DNA of 64,000 nucleotides from Sulfurovum sp. AR (lineage in GTDB: Bacteria; Campylobacterota; Campylobacteria; Campylobacterales; Sulfurovaceae): assembly GCF_000296775.1 (NCBI RefSeq), contig NZ_AJLE01000003.1:62001-126000 (forward strand), read 5' to 3'. Below the pieces are notes generated by a model. The model ran no database searches, was not told the DNA's origin, and saw nothing but the letters and a program-made list of their open reading frames with translations. This document shows positions 42,903 to 52,487 of the stretch, piece by piece. Each line of letters starts with the position of its first letter. The first letter of the stretch is position 1. The position numbers and the translations under genes are program-made.

Positions 42903-44355
42903 GCCAACTCCTGCCGCTTCTTGCGATCAGCTGTACTGCTGCGCTCGGTCCATCGGTTCCCGCACTGTAGCTTTTCATAGGTACCATATCCTCTGCCCAG
43001 CCCTCCAAGATCACATCCGCCCATTTCCATGCTGCTTCCACTTCATCTAAACGCATAAAAAGTGTCGGATTCGCACGGATCACATCTAAAAGTAAACGCT
43101 CATAGGCATCTGGCTTATGTGCTACCTTTAAAGGGGTATTGAGTTCAAGTTCAACAGGTTTTAACATCATTTGTTCACTTAGACCCGGAACTTTATTCAT
43201 CAGTTGCAGATGGATACTCTCTTTAGGTTGCAATGCAATAACAAGTTTATTTTCCCAAATACATTTACCTTGATTGGCAAAAATAGAGTGCGGCACACCT
43301 TTAAAGTGAATCACGATCTCAGAATTTCGACGTCTCATACGTTTACCGCTTCTAAGATAAAAAGGTACTCCGTTCCATCGCCAATTGTCTATATCTACAC
43401 GAAGTGCAGCAAAGGTTTCAGTGGTACTTTCTTCCACACCTTCTCCCTCAAGATAACCCGGTACAGGCTTGCCGTCACTTGAACCTTTTGCATATTGTGC
43501 ACGTACTGTTTTTTGTTCGATGTCCGCAGGTGTCATCATACGAAGCGAACGGAGTACTTTCACCTTCTCATCACGTACACTGTCCGCATCAAGTGAGCAA
43601 GGCGGCTCCATGGCTATAAGACAAAGTAGCTGCATCAAGTGGTTTTGTACCATGTCACGCATTGCACCATAATCATCGTAATATCCCCAGCGTCCTTCAA
43701 CACCGACACTTTCAGCCACAGTGATCTGTACATGATCAATATGGTTTGAATTCCACAGCGGCATGAAAAATCTATTTGAAAAACGTAGTGCCATGATATT
43801 CTGTACGGTATCTTTACCCAGATAGTGGTCGATACGGTAGATCTGTGATTCTGTAAAATACTTCAGTACTTCAACATTGATCACACGTGAGGATTGAAGA
43901 TCTCTTCCTATAGGTTTTTCAAGCACGACCCTGCTTTGCGGTGTAACGAGCTCCAAGTTGCTCATAGACTTACAGATCGTACCAAAAAAATCAGGTGCCG
44001 TAGAAAGATAATTGACCCTCTGACGTTCCGGATACTCATCTAGTAACGCTTTCAGCCCTCTATAGCTCTCTAAGATGTCAAATTCAATGGTTACGACATG
44101 AAGCTGTGCCTTAAAATACTCAAATTTTTCCTCTTCAAAAGCATCATCAGATAAAAACTCCTTGAGTTTGGATTTCACCAGATCACAATGTTCATCATTA
44201 CTCATTGGTACTCTGGTGGCAGTGATAATACGACTCTTCTCATCCAGATAACCGCTATTGCTCAAATGGTACAATGCAGGCATCAACTTCCTGAATGCCA
44301 GGTCCCCATGCCCTCCAAAAATTGTAATATCACATAAACTTTCCATTGTATCCAT
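42892..44355 (-). CDS. zwf: Glucose-6-phosphate dehydrogenase
   Basis: Oxidises glucose-6-phosphate to 6-phosphogluconolactone with NAD(P). A 487-residue protein with the coenzyme loop ITIFGGHGDLAFRKLMPALY (His where many have Thr or Ala), LEKPIGRDL, the active-site signature RIDHYLGKDTVQNIMALRF (about 175), and SGKRM. I start at ATG 44355 because AGGAAGG lies 8 nt upstream. A GTG at 44364 would add three residues and overlap that ribosome site. First gene of the zwf-pgl-edd-eda-pgi operon. Confidence 0.95.
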   Translation of the reverse strand: MDTMESLCDITIFGGHGDLAFRKLMPALYHLSNSGYLDEKSRIITATRVPMSNDEHCDLVKSKLKEFLSDDAFEEEKFEYFKAQLHVVTIEFDILESYRGLKALLDEYPERQRVNYLSTAPDFFGTICKSMSNLELVTPQSRVVLEKPIGRDLQSSRVINVEVLKYFTESQIYRIDHYLGKDTVQNIMALRFSNRFFMPLWNSNHIDHVQITVAESVGVEGRWGYYDDYGAMRDMVQNHLMQLLCLIAMEPPCSLDADSVRDEKVKVLRSLRMMTPADIEQKTVRAQYAKGSSDGKPVPGYLEGEGVEESTTETFAALRVDIDNWRWNGVPFYLRSGKRMRRRNSEIVIHFKGVPHSIFANQGKCIWENKLVIALQPKESIHLQLMNKVPGLSEQMMLKPVELELNTPLKVAHKPDAYERLLLDVIRANPTLFMRLDEVEAAWKWADVILEGWAEDMVPMKSYSAGTDGPSAAVQLIARSGRSWHDE

Positions 44356-44422
44356 TTGATCCACCTTCCTTTCACGCTCTTCGTAAAATCACTGTTCTAT
44401 CAAATTCTTAGGCCACGTTTTT

Positions 44423-44428
44423 ATTATA
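44423..44428 (-). promoter_or_regulatory. Probable -10 box of the zwf operon
   Basis: TATAAT on the minus strand 68 nt before the zwf start, in a 173-bp gap after glk that contains further TATAAT-like repeats around 44450-44480. Which is used cannot be decided by eye. Confidence 0.45.
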
Positions 44429-44528
44429 ACACGTTACTATCTATCAATCATTATAACCCAATATAATCATATATAATCATTTTTTTGCCTATATTTTATG
44501 CAATGTAGGTTTTGAAAAAGGTATGCCC

Positions 44529-45512
44529 TTAAAGTCTATCATGTGCATAATAGGCAGCTCCCAATAATGCAGTTTCTGGATTTAAAGAGACTTTCACCTG
44601 CATTGCCTGTAACATCTCATTAAAACGGCCTTTACTTAAAAAACCGTTCATGAAATGGTTATTGGCAAGTATTTGTAAGATTTTGGGAGCAATACCACCG
44701 CCGATATATACTCCACCAAGTGACATGCTTTTTAAGGCTAGGTTTCCCGCTTCAGCACCATAGATCTCTGCAAAAAGTCTCAATGCCTCCATACAGAGCG
44801 GGTTGTGTTCCTTCAGTGCACACTCACTCACCATTGCACTACGGTCTTTCCCTTCGGGTATGTTCAACATAGATACGGGCTGTGCGGAGAAATCGTTTTC
44901 CACTAAAAATTCATAGAGTGTATAGATCCCCGGGCCTGAGAGTATTCTTTCAAAACTCACATGTCCTGGATAGCGATTACGCATCCATTTCAACAGTGCA
45001 TCCTGCTGCGGTGTCAATGGTGCAAAATCACTATGCCCTCCTTCTGAACCGATAGGATGATAGACACTTCCATCATAATACAACATCGCTTCTCCCAGTC
45101 CAGTACCTGCAGCGATCACTGCCCGATTTCCATCCATCTGACGACCTTTGGGATTTAGATCCACAAATTCATCTTCATGAACATACAACATACCATAGGC
45201 TGTAGCTTCAAGATCATTCAGCAGACGTACCTTTTGAATTCCTAAATGTTCCTGCAAATCTGATGTCGTGATATCCCAGGGTAGATTCGTCGTACGGCAG
45301 CGCCCATCAATAACTGGTCCTGCGATACCGAAACATGCCGCATCTACATATGGCAGTGAAGTCTTTTGCCTAAATAGCATGATCACCTCATTAAGATCTG
45401 AAAACTCCCTACTGGAAAACTGATGCTGTGCTATGACATTCAGTCTCTTATCTTTGTGCTCAAAAAGTGCGAGATTCGTTTTTGTACCACCTATATCTCC
45501 TGCCAAAATCAT
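44529..45512 (-). CDS. glk: Glucokinase
   Basis: Phosphorylates glucose to glucose-6-phosphate; 327 residues of the bacterial Glk family. ATP-binding motif LAGDIGGTKTNLALFE at the N-terminus, ACFGIAGPVIDGRC, LNDLEATAYG, AAGTGLGEAML, GSEGGHSDFAP and GGVYIGGGIAPKI. The ATG has GGGAG upstream. It lies 30 nt after the phosphorylase-kinase-like gene on the same strand, so the two are probably co-transcribed. This gene would feed free glucose from glucan breakdown into the zwf pathway. Confidence 0.94.
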   Translation of the reverse strand: MILAGDIGGTKTNLALFEHKDKRLNVIAQHQFSSREFSDLNEVIMLFRQKTSLPYVDAACFGIAGPVIDGRCRTTNLPWDITTSDLQEHLGIQKVRLLNDLEATAYGMLYVHEDEFVDLNPKGRQMDGNRAVIAAGTGLGEAMLYYDGSVYHPIGSEGGHSDFAPLTPQQDALLKWMRNRYPGHVSFERILSGPGIYTLYEFLVENDFSAQPVSMLNIPEGKDRSAMVSECALKEHNPLCMEALRLFAEIYGAEAGNLALKSMSLGGVYIGGGIAPKILQILANNHFMNGFLSKGRFNEMLQAMQVKVSLNPETALLGAAYYAHDRL

Positions 45513-45542
45513 GCTAACTCCCTATACTTCTATACTGTAAGA

Positions 45543-48500
45543 TCATGCAAGGAAATCCTGCGGTGATAACAGAAACATAAAGGCTTCCAAGAATGCTTTA
45601 TCTGTTTCTACAGGTGAACGTTGATAAAATGCTTTCCAAGCTTCTGAACGATGTTCATTATAATGCTTTGAAGCATTATCCTTTTCCCAAGATATTCGTA
45701 CCGCATGACCTATGAGTACATCCATAATGAGATCATTTTCAAGATGGAGGTCAGGGTTTTCCTTAAAAAGTCTTGCCAGGCTCTCGACCAGTTCAATATT
45801 CAACTGGCGGTAATCAGGGGCATAGATACTTTGCAAAAGTGCATCGATCTTCAAGGCAAAACTTTGTTCACCTGCTGTTGATTCCAATGTCAGTTCCGAA
45901 CCGATCCTGTTTTGTACATTATATTTATCTCCAATGACCAAGCCGCTGCATTGATGTAACAAATACCATATATCCTTATAGAAAACAGGGGAAAGCGGAC
46001 CTACCATACCCCTTTCATATCTCCATTGCGACCAGTCAGTGACTTTGCCAAGCTCCCTAACGGCCGGACCTTCTTTCATCGATTCAAAGGAAGGTGTACC
46101 CGATGCATGTAAATTTTCATGAACAAGAAACAGTGAGACCTCTCTTTTAAATGATTTTAATACCCTATGCAAACGGTCATAAATTGCGTGAGGAGCTAAA
46201 CTGAGCAACGTTTCATAAGCATCGGCCATATGCAGGTTCTCCTCCCTGCTTATCTGTCCTACAAGCAACTGAATAAAGTACCAGGTACGAATCGTTAGCA
46301 TATTTTCAAAAAGTTCAGGTTCATTTCTGATCATATATCCAAGATGTAAAATGATCTCCTGTGTCAAGACACTCTCTGCTGTATTATTACCACAATATTC
46401 CATGATCGTTTTAACGATATCACTACTTTCATGCGGTTTTGAAAATGTCGCTTTTCCACTGTATGACCGTCCTACTGCAAGACGCTTTTGCCGTATCACT
46501 ATATCAAGCAATACATCTTCGATACGGTCATCATATTTTTTGGTAAGATCAGCGATACGCCGTACCAGATTCCACTCATGACACACGGTAGCTAATTCAT
46601 AAAGATTTTGAGCAAAGAGTGACAATGTTACATTTTCCTGTTTCACGGAAAATACGAAATCTGCACCCTTACGTTGCCACATTTCTTCAAGTGCATAGGT
46701 TTTATATAAACGATTTTTTTCACCCAAAAGTATCTCTATGAGTACCGCGTCATCCTGATCTCTAAGAGACTGTATTTCCTCTGGACTCAAGTATGTATGG
46801 ATTTCAGTTTCCTTCAAACAGATGCCCAATCTATTATTTGACACAATTTCTGCAGCTTGAAATGTAAAACCGTGAATATCTTGTATACGTTCTATACATG
46901 CTAGACCCAATAATTCTTTCAATGGGCCTGTCTGAAGAGTAATCGTACCACTCTGCTCTTTTTGTATATCATCCAATAGTTCAACCAATGCACCTCGTTC
47001 ACCATCAGAAAACATCGATTCACGAACAAAAAACGGTATGATAGGGTTGCCTCTTGCATCCCACTGCATAGCAAGGAACTTTAATGATGCCCGAAAATGT
47101 TCTACTAATAATTGATTGTCAGCTGAAAAATAAAATCCATGCGGATTAAAATAATAAGGAAGAAAAACGATCTCTACACTTCCATAGAAGTGAACCCTTG
47201 CAGTCGTCATGGTCCTAGCCACCATCAATTCCCTACCACTTAAAGAAAGTTTTTTATTTTGACCCAAAAATGTATGAAGCATGGAGAGTTGATCAGCATG
47301 TAAGATCCGTATAGGCTTGATCTCTTCGATCGTTTCACTTTCAAAACCAAGCGCTACCAATTTTTCTTTCACCGAAGCATTTTCAGCGATCACCGGGACC
47401 AGAGGTTTTGTATTGAAACTGTGTCCGATACGTTGGTGACGTTTGAGCGGATCTATATCTTCCGGAGTCAAAAGACCGTCAATCATCATATCGCAGAGCA
47501 TATAGAGGCTCTGTGCCCATACCAGTGGTATATTTTCATTGGCAACACGTTTTTGACTTCCAGGATCCTCTTTTTCTGCCGCGATACTCTCTTTGGGAAC
47601 GATATAGAGTTCGGGCAAAAGCTTTTTCCCATCCTGTTCCACAAAAAGCGGTTGCAGTTTTTGCTTCCATCGCTCGATCTCTTCTTTCTCATCACGTATC
47701 AGTGCATCCAGCAGTAAATAGGTGAAAAATAGAGGCCATTCTGATTCAATATGTTCAAATTCTCGTAACTCTGAAGGTTCATAGTGTAAACGGGTTGCAT
47801 CTTCGATACTGCTTTGATGGCCATCGAGCAAAAAACGTTTACACCCGTAATTTCCTGCAAGTTTTTTGATGATCTTATCACGTGTACGCTTGACCAGTTT
47901 TGTATCTTCAACCGCATAGGCAGGATACCCGATAATACTCAGTAGTGCCGCATCCGTCTCTTTGGAGTTGGATTCTCTAGGCAGTAATCCCTGTAACGTG
48001 AAACGAGAACGTGCGATATCACTGGGAACCACATGGATCACCGCTTCGTGGTTTGGCAGATCGGCAAAAAGATTAAAACCGTCCAAGGCTTCAAGTGCTG
48101 CTTTTGCCATGCCTACGGAACTGCCATTGACCTCTGTATTTCCATGATTGATCTTATTTCCGCGCTCCCAGATACCATAATCAGGGGTACAGTAGGTATG
48201 GCTGATGTAGTGCACCATATTTTGTACAAAATCAACTTCATCCATCGTATAGATAATATGTAGTCCAGAAGCGGTCATTTGCGCGACCATCAATAAAAAA
48301 AGAGAGCTTGCATCAAGCTGCAGATGCCCCCATTCCTCATCTCCGACCACGGCTAAGCCTGTTTTTGTACCATACTTCGCATGCAGTGCATCTACGGAAT
48401 TGTGTGTTTTTTTAAATACTTCGATCCTGTCTGACTGCCGCATCATAGCAGTGAGCAGGCCACGCATCAATTTGACCACACTTTGGCTCAAAAGATAGGT

Positions 48501-48725
48501 ACGATGGTGGTCAGGATTGAATTTTCGATAGGCAAGTGAAAGTCCCCATACACTCAAAATACTGTAGACATTATCCCTTACCCAAGCATCGGTATAATCT
48601 CCATGGGCATTTACCGCTGTACTCGCAGGTAATAACCCTGTGATAGGATCTTGACGTGACAGAATGATTTGATCAATAAGATCAAAATGCCTTTCAAGAG
48701 CAGATTCAAGTGACTCTACATTCAT
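45543..48725 (-). CDS. Bacterial homologue of phosphorylase kinase alpha/beta subunits (GH15-like)
   Basis: A 1060-residue protein. Its first 600 residues match, motif by motif, what I remember of the eukaryotic phosphorylase b kinase regulatory alpha subunit: DAWVRDNVYSILSVWGL (about 46-62), VVKLMRGLL, LHAKYGTKTG, WGHLQLDASSLFLLMVAQMTASGL, ERGNKINHGNTEVNGSSVGMAKAALEALD, YGCKRFLLDGHQS and LHYEPSELREFEHIESEWPLFFTYLL. The C-terminal part also corresponds (SPVFYKDIWYLLHQCSGLVIGD; PDYRQLNIELVESLARL). The fold is GH15-related (alpha/alpha barrel). It lies between glucokinase and a divergent phosphoglucomutase. No protein kinase or glycogen phosphorylase is in the window. It could be a glucan hydrolase or a glucan-sensing regulator. 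Catalytic status is not clear from sequence. Confidence 0.88.
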   Translation of the reverse strand: MNVESLESALERHFDLIDQIILSRQDPITGLLPASTAVNAHGDYTDAWVRDNVYSILSVWGLSLAYRKFNPDHHRTYLLSQSVVKLMRGLLTAMMRQSDRIEVFKKTHNSVDALHAKYGTKTGLAVVGDEEWGHLQLDASSLFLLMVAQMTASGLHIIYTMDEVDFVQNMVHYISHTYCTPDYGIWERGNKINHGNTEVNGSSVGMAKAALEALDGFNLFADLPNHEAVIHVVPSDIARSRFTLQGLLPRESNSKETDAALLSIIGYPAYAVEDTKLVKRTRDKIIKKLAGNYGCKRFLLDGHQSSIEDATRLHYEPSELREFEHIESEWPLFFTYLLLDALIRDEKEEIERWKQKLQPLFVEQDGKKLLPELYIVPKESIAAEKEDPGSQKRVANENIPLVWAQSLYMLCDMMIDGLLTPEDIDPLKRHQRIGHSFNTKPLVPVIAENASVKEKLVALGFESETIEEIKPIRILHADQLSMLHTFLGQNKKLSLSGRELMVARTMTTARVHFYGSVEIVFLPYYFNPHGFYFSADNQLLVEHFRASLKFLAMQWDARGNPIIPFFVRESMFSDGERGALVELLDDIQKEQSGTITLQTGPLKELLGLACIERIQDIHGFTFQAAEIVSNNRLGICLKETEIHTYLSPEEIQSLRDQDDAVLIEILLGEKNRLYKTYALEEMWQRKGADFVFSVKQENVTLSLFAQNLYELATVCHEWNLVRRIADLTKKYDDRIEDVLLDIVIRQKRLAVGRSYSGKATFSKPHESSDIVKTIMEYCGNNTAESVLTQEIILHLGYMIRNEPELFENMLTIRTWYFIQLLVGQISREENLHMADAYETLLSLAPHAIYDRLHRVLKSFKREVSLFLVHENLHASGTPSFESMKEGPAVRELGKVTDWSQWRYERGMVGPLSPVFYKDIWYLLHQCSGLVIGDKYNVQNRIGSELTLESTAGEQSFALKIDALLQSIYAPDYRQLNIELVESLARLFKENPDLHLENDLIMDVLIGHAVRISWEKDNASKHYNEHRSEAWKAFYQRSPVETDKAFLEAFMFLLSPQDFLA

Positions 48726-48904
48726 ATTTTACCTTTGAATTGTAAATTCTACCTACATAGTATTTTCATCCATTATAATCTAAATAATCATAGCATAGAT
48801 ATATTATATTGCGTCAATTTTAATCAATAGTACTGTAATATTTGTACCTAAACAGATGTTATACTATCATAATTCAATATCTATACATATAAAAAAGGTT
48901 AATC
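48726..48904. promoter_or_regulatory. Divergent promoter region
   Basis: The 179-bp gap between two divergent genes carries TATACT at 48860-48865 (plus, 40 nt before pgm). It also carries minus-strand TATAAT boxes at 48803-48808 and 48772-48777 for the phosphorylase-kinase-like gene. AAAAGG precedes the pgm ATG. Confidence 0.5.
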
Positions 48905-50539
48905 ATGAGTCTTCATCCAAATGCAGGTAAACTTGCACCAAAGTCTATACTGATCAATGTCCCTCAATTGATCAGTGCGTACTACACGCAAACACCTGAC
49001 ATACACAATCGTGCACATCGTATCAGCTTTGGAACCTCTGGGCACCGTGGTTCTTCACTGCATAAAAGCTTTAACGAGATGCATATTCTTGCTGTGACAC
49101 AAGCTGTCTGTGACTACCGCAAAAAAGCAGGAATTTCGGGTACCCTCTTTATGGGGATGGATACCCATGCACTCTCTTATCCGGCACAACTCACTGCCAT
49201 TGAAGTCTTAGTAGCCAATGGTGTCGATCTCTATATAGCCAAAGAGTTCGGATATACACCCACACCTGTCATATCACATGCTATTTTGACACACAATACA
49301 AAAGAAGGACAGCTCTGTGACGGTATCGTGATCACCCCCTCACATAACCCACCGACAGATGGAGGATTTAAATACAATCCCCCGCATGGTGGACCAGCAG
49401 ATACAGATGTAACGGACTGGATAGAAGCACGTGCCAATGAAATTTTAGAAAATGACCTCCAAGATGTCAAAAAAATACCCCTTGAAGAGGCATTATATGC
49501 AAAGAATGTTACCCAATACGACTATGTGACTCCGTATGTCGATGATCTTGAAAATGTGATAGATATGGATGCCATTGCTGCATCAGGTATTCTCATCGGT
49601 GCAGATGCCATGGGCGGTTCAGGTATGGCATATTATGCAGCGATCAAAACATGTTACGGACTCAATATGGAGGTATTCCATGATACATTGGATTCTACAT
49701 TCTCTTTTATGCATTGTGACAAGGATGGTAAGATCCGCATGGATTGTTCTTCCCCTTATGCTATGGCAGGACTGGTAGCACTAAAAGAAAAGTATGACAT
49801 TGCATTTGGAAATGATACTGATTTTGACCGTCATGGCATTGTCACAAAAAGTGTCGGTCTTATGAATCCTAATCATTACCTAAGTGTCGCCATCCATTAC
49901 CTGGCACAGAACCGTCCCGAGTGGAAAAGTGATCTGGGCATAGGAAAAACACTGGTAAGCAGTTCTATGATTGACCGTGTTGCGAATGACTTACATAAAA
50001 AAGTGATCGAAGTACCCGTCGGATTTAAATGGTTCGTTGATGGTCTTATAGAAGGACGTATCTTCTTCGGCGGAGAAGAGAGTGCCGGTGCAAGCTTTTT
50101 ACGTAAAGACGGTTCGGTGTGGAGTACCGATAAAGACGGTATTATCCTGACACTTCTGGCTGCTGAAATATTGGCAGTGACAGGAAAAGACCCTGGTGTT
50201 CATTATCAAGAGTTAACCCAAAAGTTTGGTGCTCCTATCTACGCCCGTATCGATGCACCTGCGGATGCCCAACAAAGAAGTATCCTTAAAAAACTCTCTC
50301 CAGATGATGTAAAGGAAAAAGTACTTGCCGGTGAACCTATTGAAGCTATATTGACCAATGCCCCGGGCAATGGAGCCGCTATAGGAGGACTGAAAGTGGT
50401 CGCAAAGAACGGATGGTTTGCACTCCGTCCATCAGGAACTGAACCGATCTACAAGATCTATGCAGAGAGTTTCATCGATGAAGCGCATCTAAAACAGATA
50501 CAACAAGAAGCACAGGCAATGGTCAATAAACTTTTTTAG
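48905..50539 (+). CDS. pgm: Phosphoglucomutase (alpha-D-glucose-phosphate specific)
   Basis: Interconverts glucose-1-phosphate and glucose-6-phosphate, joining glucan and nucleotide-sugar metabolism to the Entner-Doudoroff genes. A 544-residue protein with ISFGTSGHRGSSL at the N-terminus, catalytic Ser in ITPSHNPPTDGGFKYNPPHGG (about 145), metal-binding FGNDTDFDRHGIV (about 308), sugar-binding GGEESAGASF (about 396), and phosphate-binding RPSGTEPIYKIY (about 520). It is the only plus-strand gene in the carbohydrate block, so it is probably transcribed independently. Confidence 0.96.
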   Translation: MSLHPNAGKLAPKSILINVPQLISAYYTQTPDIHNRAHRISFGTSGHRGSSLHKSFNEMHILAVTQAVCDYRKKAGISGTLFMGMDTHALSYPAQLTAIEVLVANGVDLYIAKEFGYTPTPVISHAILTHNTKEGQLCDGIVITPSHNPPTDGGFKYNPPHGGPADTDVTDWIEARANEILENDLQDVKKIPLEEALYAKNVTQYDYVTPYVDDLENVIDMDAIAASGILIGADAMGGSGMAYYAAIKTCYGLNMEVFHDTLDSTFSFMHCDKDGKIRMDCSSPYAMAGLVALKEKYDIAFGNDTDFDRHGIVTKSVGLMNPNHYLSVAIHYLAQNRPEWKSDLGIGKTLVSSSMIDRVANDLHKKVIEVPVGFKWFVDGLIEGRIFFGGEESAGASFLRKDGSVWSTDKDGIILTLLAAEILAVTGKDPGVHYQELTQKFGAPIYARIDAPADAQQRSILKKLSPDDVKEKVLAGEPIEAILTNAPGNGAAIGGLKVVAKNGWFALRPSGTEPIYKIYAESFIDEAHLKQIQQEAQAMVNKLF

Positions 50540-50567
50540 GTTCCTCTATCAGGTATCTGAATTTTCT

Positions 50568-52487
50568 TTATACTTTTTTCAAATAGATCACTCCCAAAGG
50601 TGGCAATGTCAAACTGATCGCATATGCACGTCCGTGCATCGGTTCTTTGATCGCTTTAAGAGGTCCTGAATTACCGATATTCCACCCCTCATAATAACTG
50701 GACTGAGTGTTAAATATCTCCACATACTCACCTTCATAAGGTACACCTATCTTATAGTTTTCCCATGTCTCATCTGCAAAATTACTCACGACATACACTG
50801 TCTCATTCGGATCATCACTTTTGCGCATGAAGCTGATACAGTTATGCTGATAGTCCCCGTCATCTATCCACTCGAAACCAGCATGCTTTTCATCATATTG
50901 GTACAAAGCACGTTCATTACGATAAAGCAGATTAAGATCACTTAGCATCTTTTGTAGTTTGGCGTGATATGGATTTTCAAGAAGATGCCAATCAATGCTT
51001 TCCTCAAAGTTCCACTCGGAATACTGAGCGATATCACCTCCCATAAAAAGAAGTTTCTTACCCGGATGTGCCATCATATACGCATACATCGTTCGCAGAT
51101 TGGCAAATTTCTGATTGGTGTCACCCGGCATCTTGTTGATCAGGGAACCTTTCATATGTACCACCTCATCATGACTTAAGGGCAGCATGAAATGCTCATC
51201 AAAAGCATACCATAGGCTAAAAGTGAGTTGATGGTGATGATGCTGACGATGAATAGGGTCATAACTCATGTACTTTAGCGTATCATGCATCCAGCCCATA
51301 TTCCATTTAAACCCAAATCCAAGACCACCGATACTTGTAGGCCGTGTGACCATCGGCCATGCCGTGGACTCTTCAGCGATCATCATAATATCAGAGAATT
51401 CGGCATAAACACTTTCATTGAGTTTACGTAAAAATGCGACAGCCTCAAGGTTTTCATTTCCCCCATTGACATTGGGTGTCCACTCCCCCTCTTCTCTGGC
51501 ATAGTTCAGATATAGCATTGAAGCAACAGCATCCACACGAATACCATCAATATGGTATTTGTCGAGCCAGAACATTGCTGAGGAGATCAGAAATGATTTT
51601 ACTTCATTACGCCCATAGTTAAAGATATAACTTCCCCATTCAGGATGAAATCCTTTTTGTGGGTCTTCATGCTCATAGAGTGCCGTACCGTCAAAATTGA
51701 CAAGTCCATGCATATCTACAGCAAAATGTGAAGGTACCCAGTCCATAATGACACCAAATCCATTCTCATGCAACACATCGATAAGATACATGAGATCATG
51801 AGGTTCACCAAAACGTGCCGTAGCTGAAAAATAACCTGTGACTTGATACCCCCATGAACCAAAATAGGGATACTCAGTTAAAGGCATGAACTCCACATGG
51901 GTATAATGCATTTGTTTGAGGTAGGCCAGAAGTTCTACGGCCAATTCCTGGTAAGTGAGATAGCGATTCTCTTCTTCTACTTTTCGTTTCCATGAGCCAA
52001 GGTGCATTTCATAAACACTGACCGGGGCATCATGTGCATTGAATTTATGACGTGCTTTCATCCACTCTTCATCTTGCCAATCATACCCATCAATACTCCA
52101 GACACGCGAAGCTGACTTAGAAGGTTTCTCTGAGAAAAAAGCAAAAGGATCACTCTTGTCATTGATAATATTATGAAACTTTGAGACGATATGATACTTA
52201 TAGGTCAACCCCTGTTCCACACCTTCAATAAAACCTTCCCATATACCCGAATCATCTTCCCGTAATTTAAGGGGGTGTGACTCTGTTGCATAGCTGTTAA
52301 AATCACCACGTACACTTACACTTTGTGCATTAGGTGCCCAAACAGCAAAGTGTACACCATCCATGCCTTCGTGCTGCATTTTATGCGCACCGAATTTTTC
52401 ATAGAGTTTCGTATGATTCCCCTCTTTGAACAGATAGATATCAAGATCACTCAACGTTGATACATCATAATGCATAGCATGTGTCAT
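50568..52487 (-). CDS. glgB: 1,4-alpha-glucan branching enzyme
   Basis: Introduces alpha-1,6 branches into glycogen. A 639-residue GH13 enzyme with an N-terminal CBM48 (about 28-120: GVHFAVWAPNAQSVSVRGDFNSY). Catalytic-core motifs are MDWVPSHF, nucleophile Asp in DGIRVDAVASMLY, acid/base Glu in MIAEESTAWP, and LSHDEVVH. An all-beta C-terminal domain follows. It overlaps the glgA stop by 4 nt and is the last gene of the glucan operon. Confidence 0.96.
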   Translation of the reverse strand: MTHAMHYDVSTLSDLDIYLFKEGNHTKLYEKFGAHKMQHEGMDGVHFAVWAPNAQSVSVRGDFNSYATESHPLKLREDDSGIWEGFIEGVEQGLTYKYHIVSKFHNIINDKSDPFAFFSEKPSKSASRVWSIDGYDWQDEEWMKARHKFNAHDAPVSVYEMHLGSWKRKVEEENRYLTYQELAVELLAYLKQMHYTHVEFMPLTEYPYFGSWGYQVTGYFSATARFGEPHDLMYLIDVLHENGFGVIMDWVPSHFAVDMHGLVNFDGTALYEHEDPQKGFHPEWGSYIFNYGRNEVKSFLISSAMFWLDKYHIDGIRVDAVASMLYLNYAREEGEWTPNVNGGNENLEAVAFLRKLNESVYAEFSDIMMIAEESTAWPMVTRPTSIGGLGFGFKWNMGWMHDTLKYMSYDPIHRQHHHHQLTFSLWYAFDEHFMLPLSHDEVVHMKGSLINKMPGDTNQKFANLRTMYAYMMAHPGKKLLFMGGDIAQYSEWNFEESIDWHLLENPYHAKLQKMLSDLNLLYRNERALYQYDEKHAGFEWIDDGDYQHNCISFMRKSDDPNETVYVVSNFADETWENYKIGVPYEGEYVEIFNTQSSYYEGWNIGNSGPLKAIKEPMHGRAYAISLTLPPLGVIYLKKV

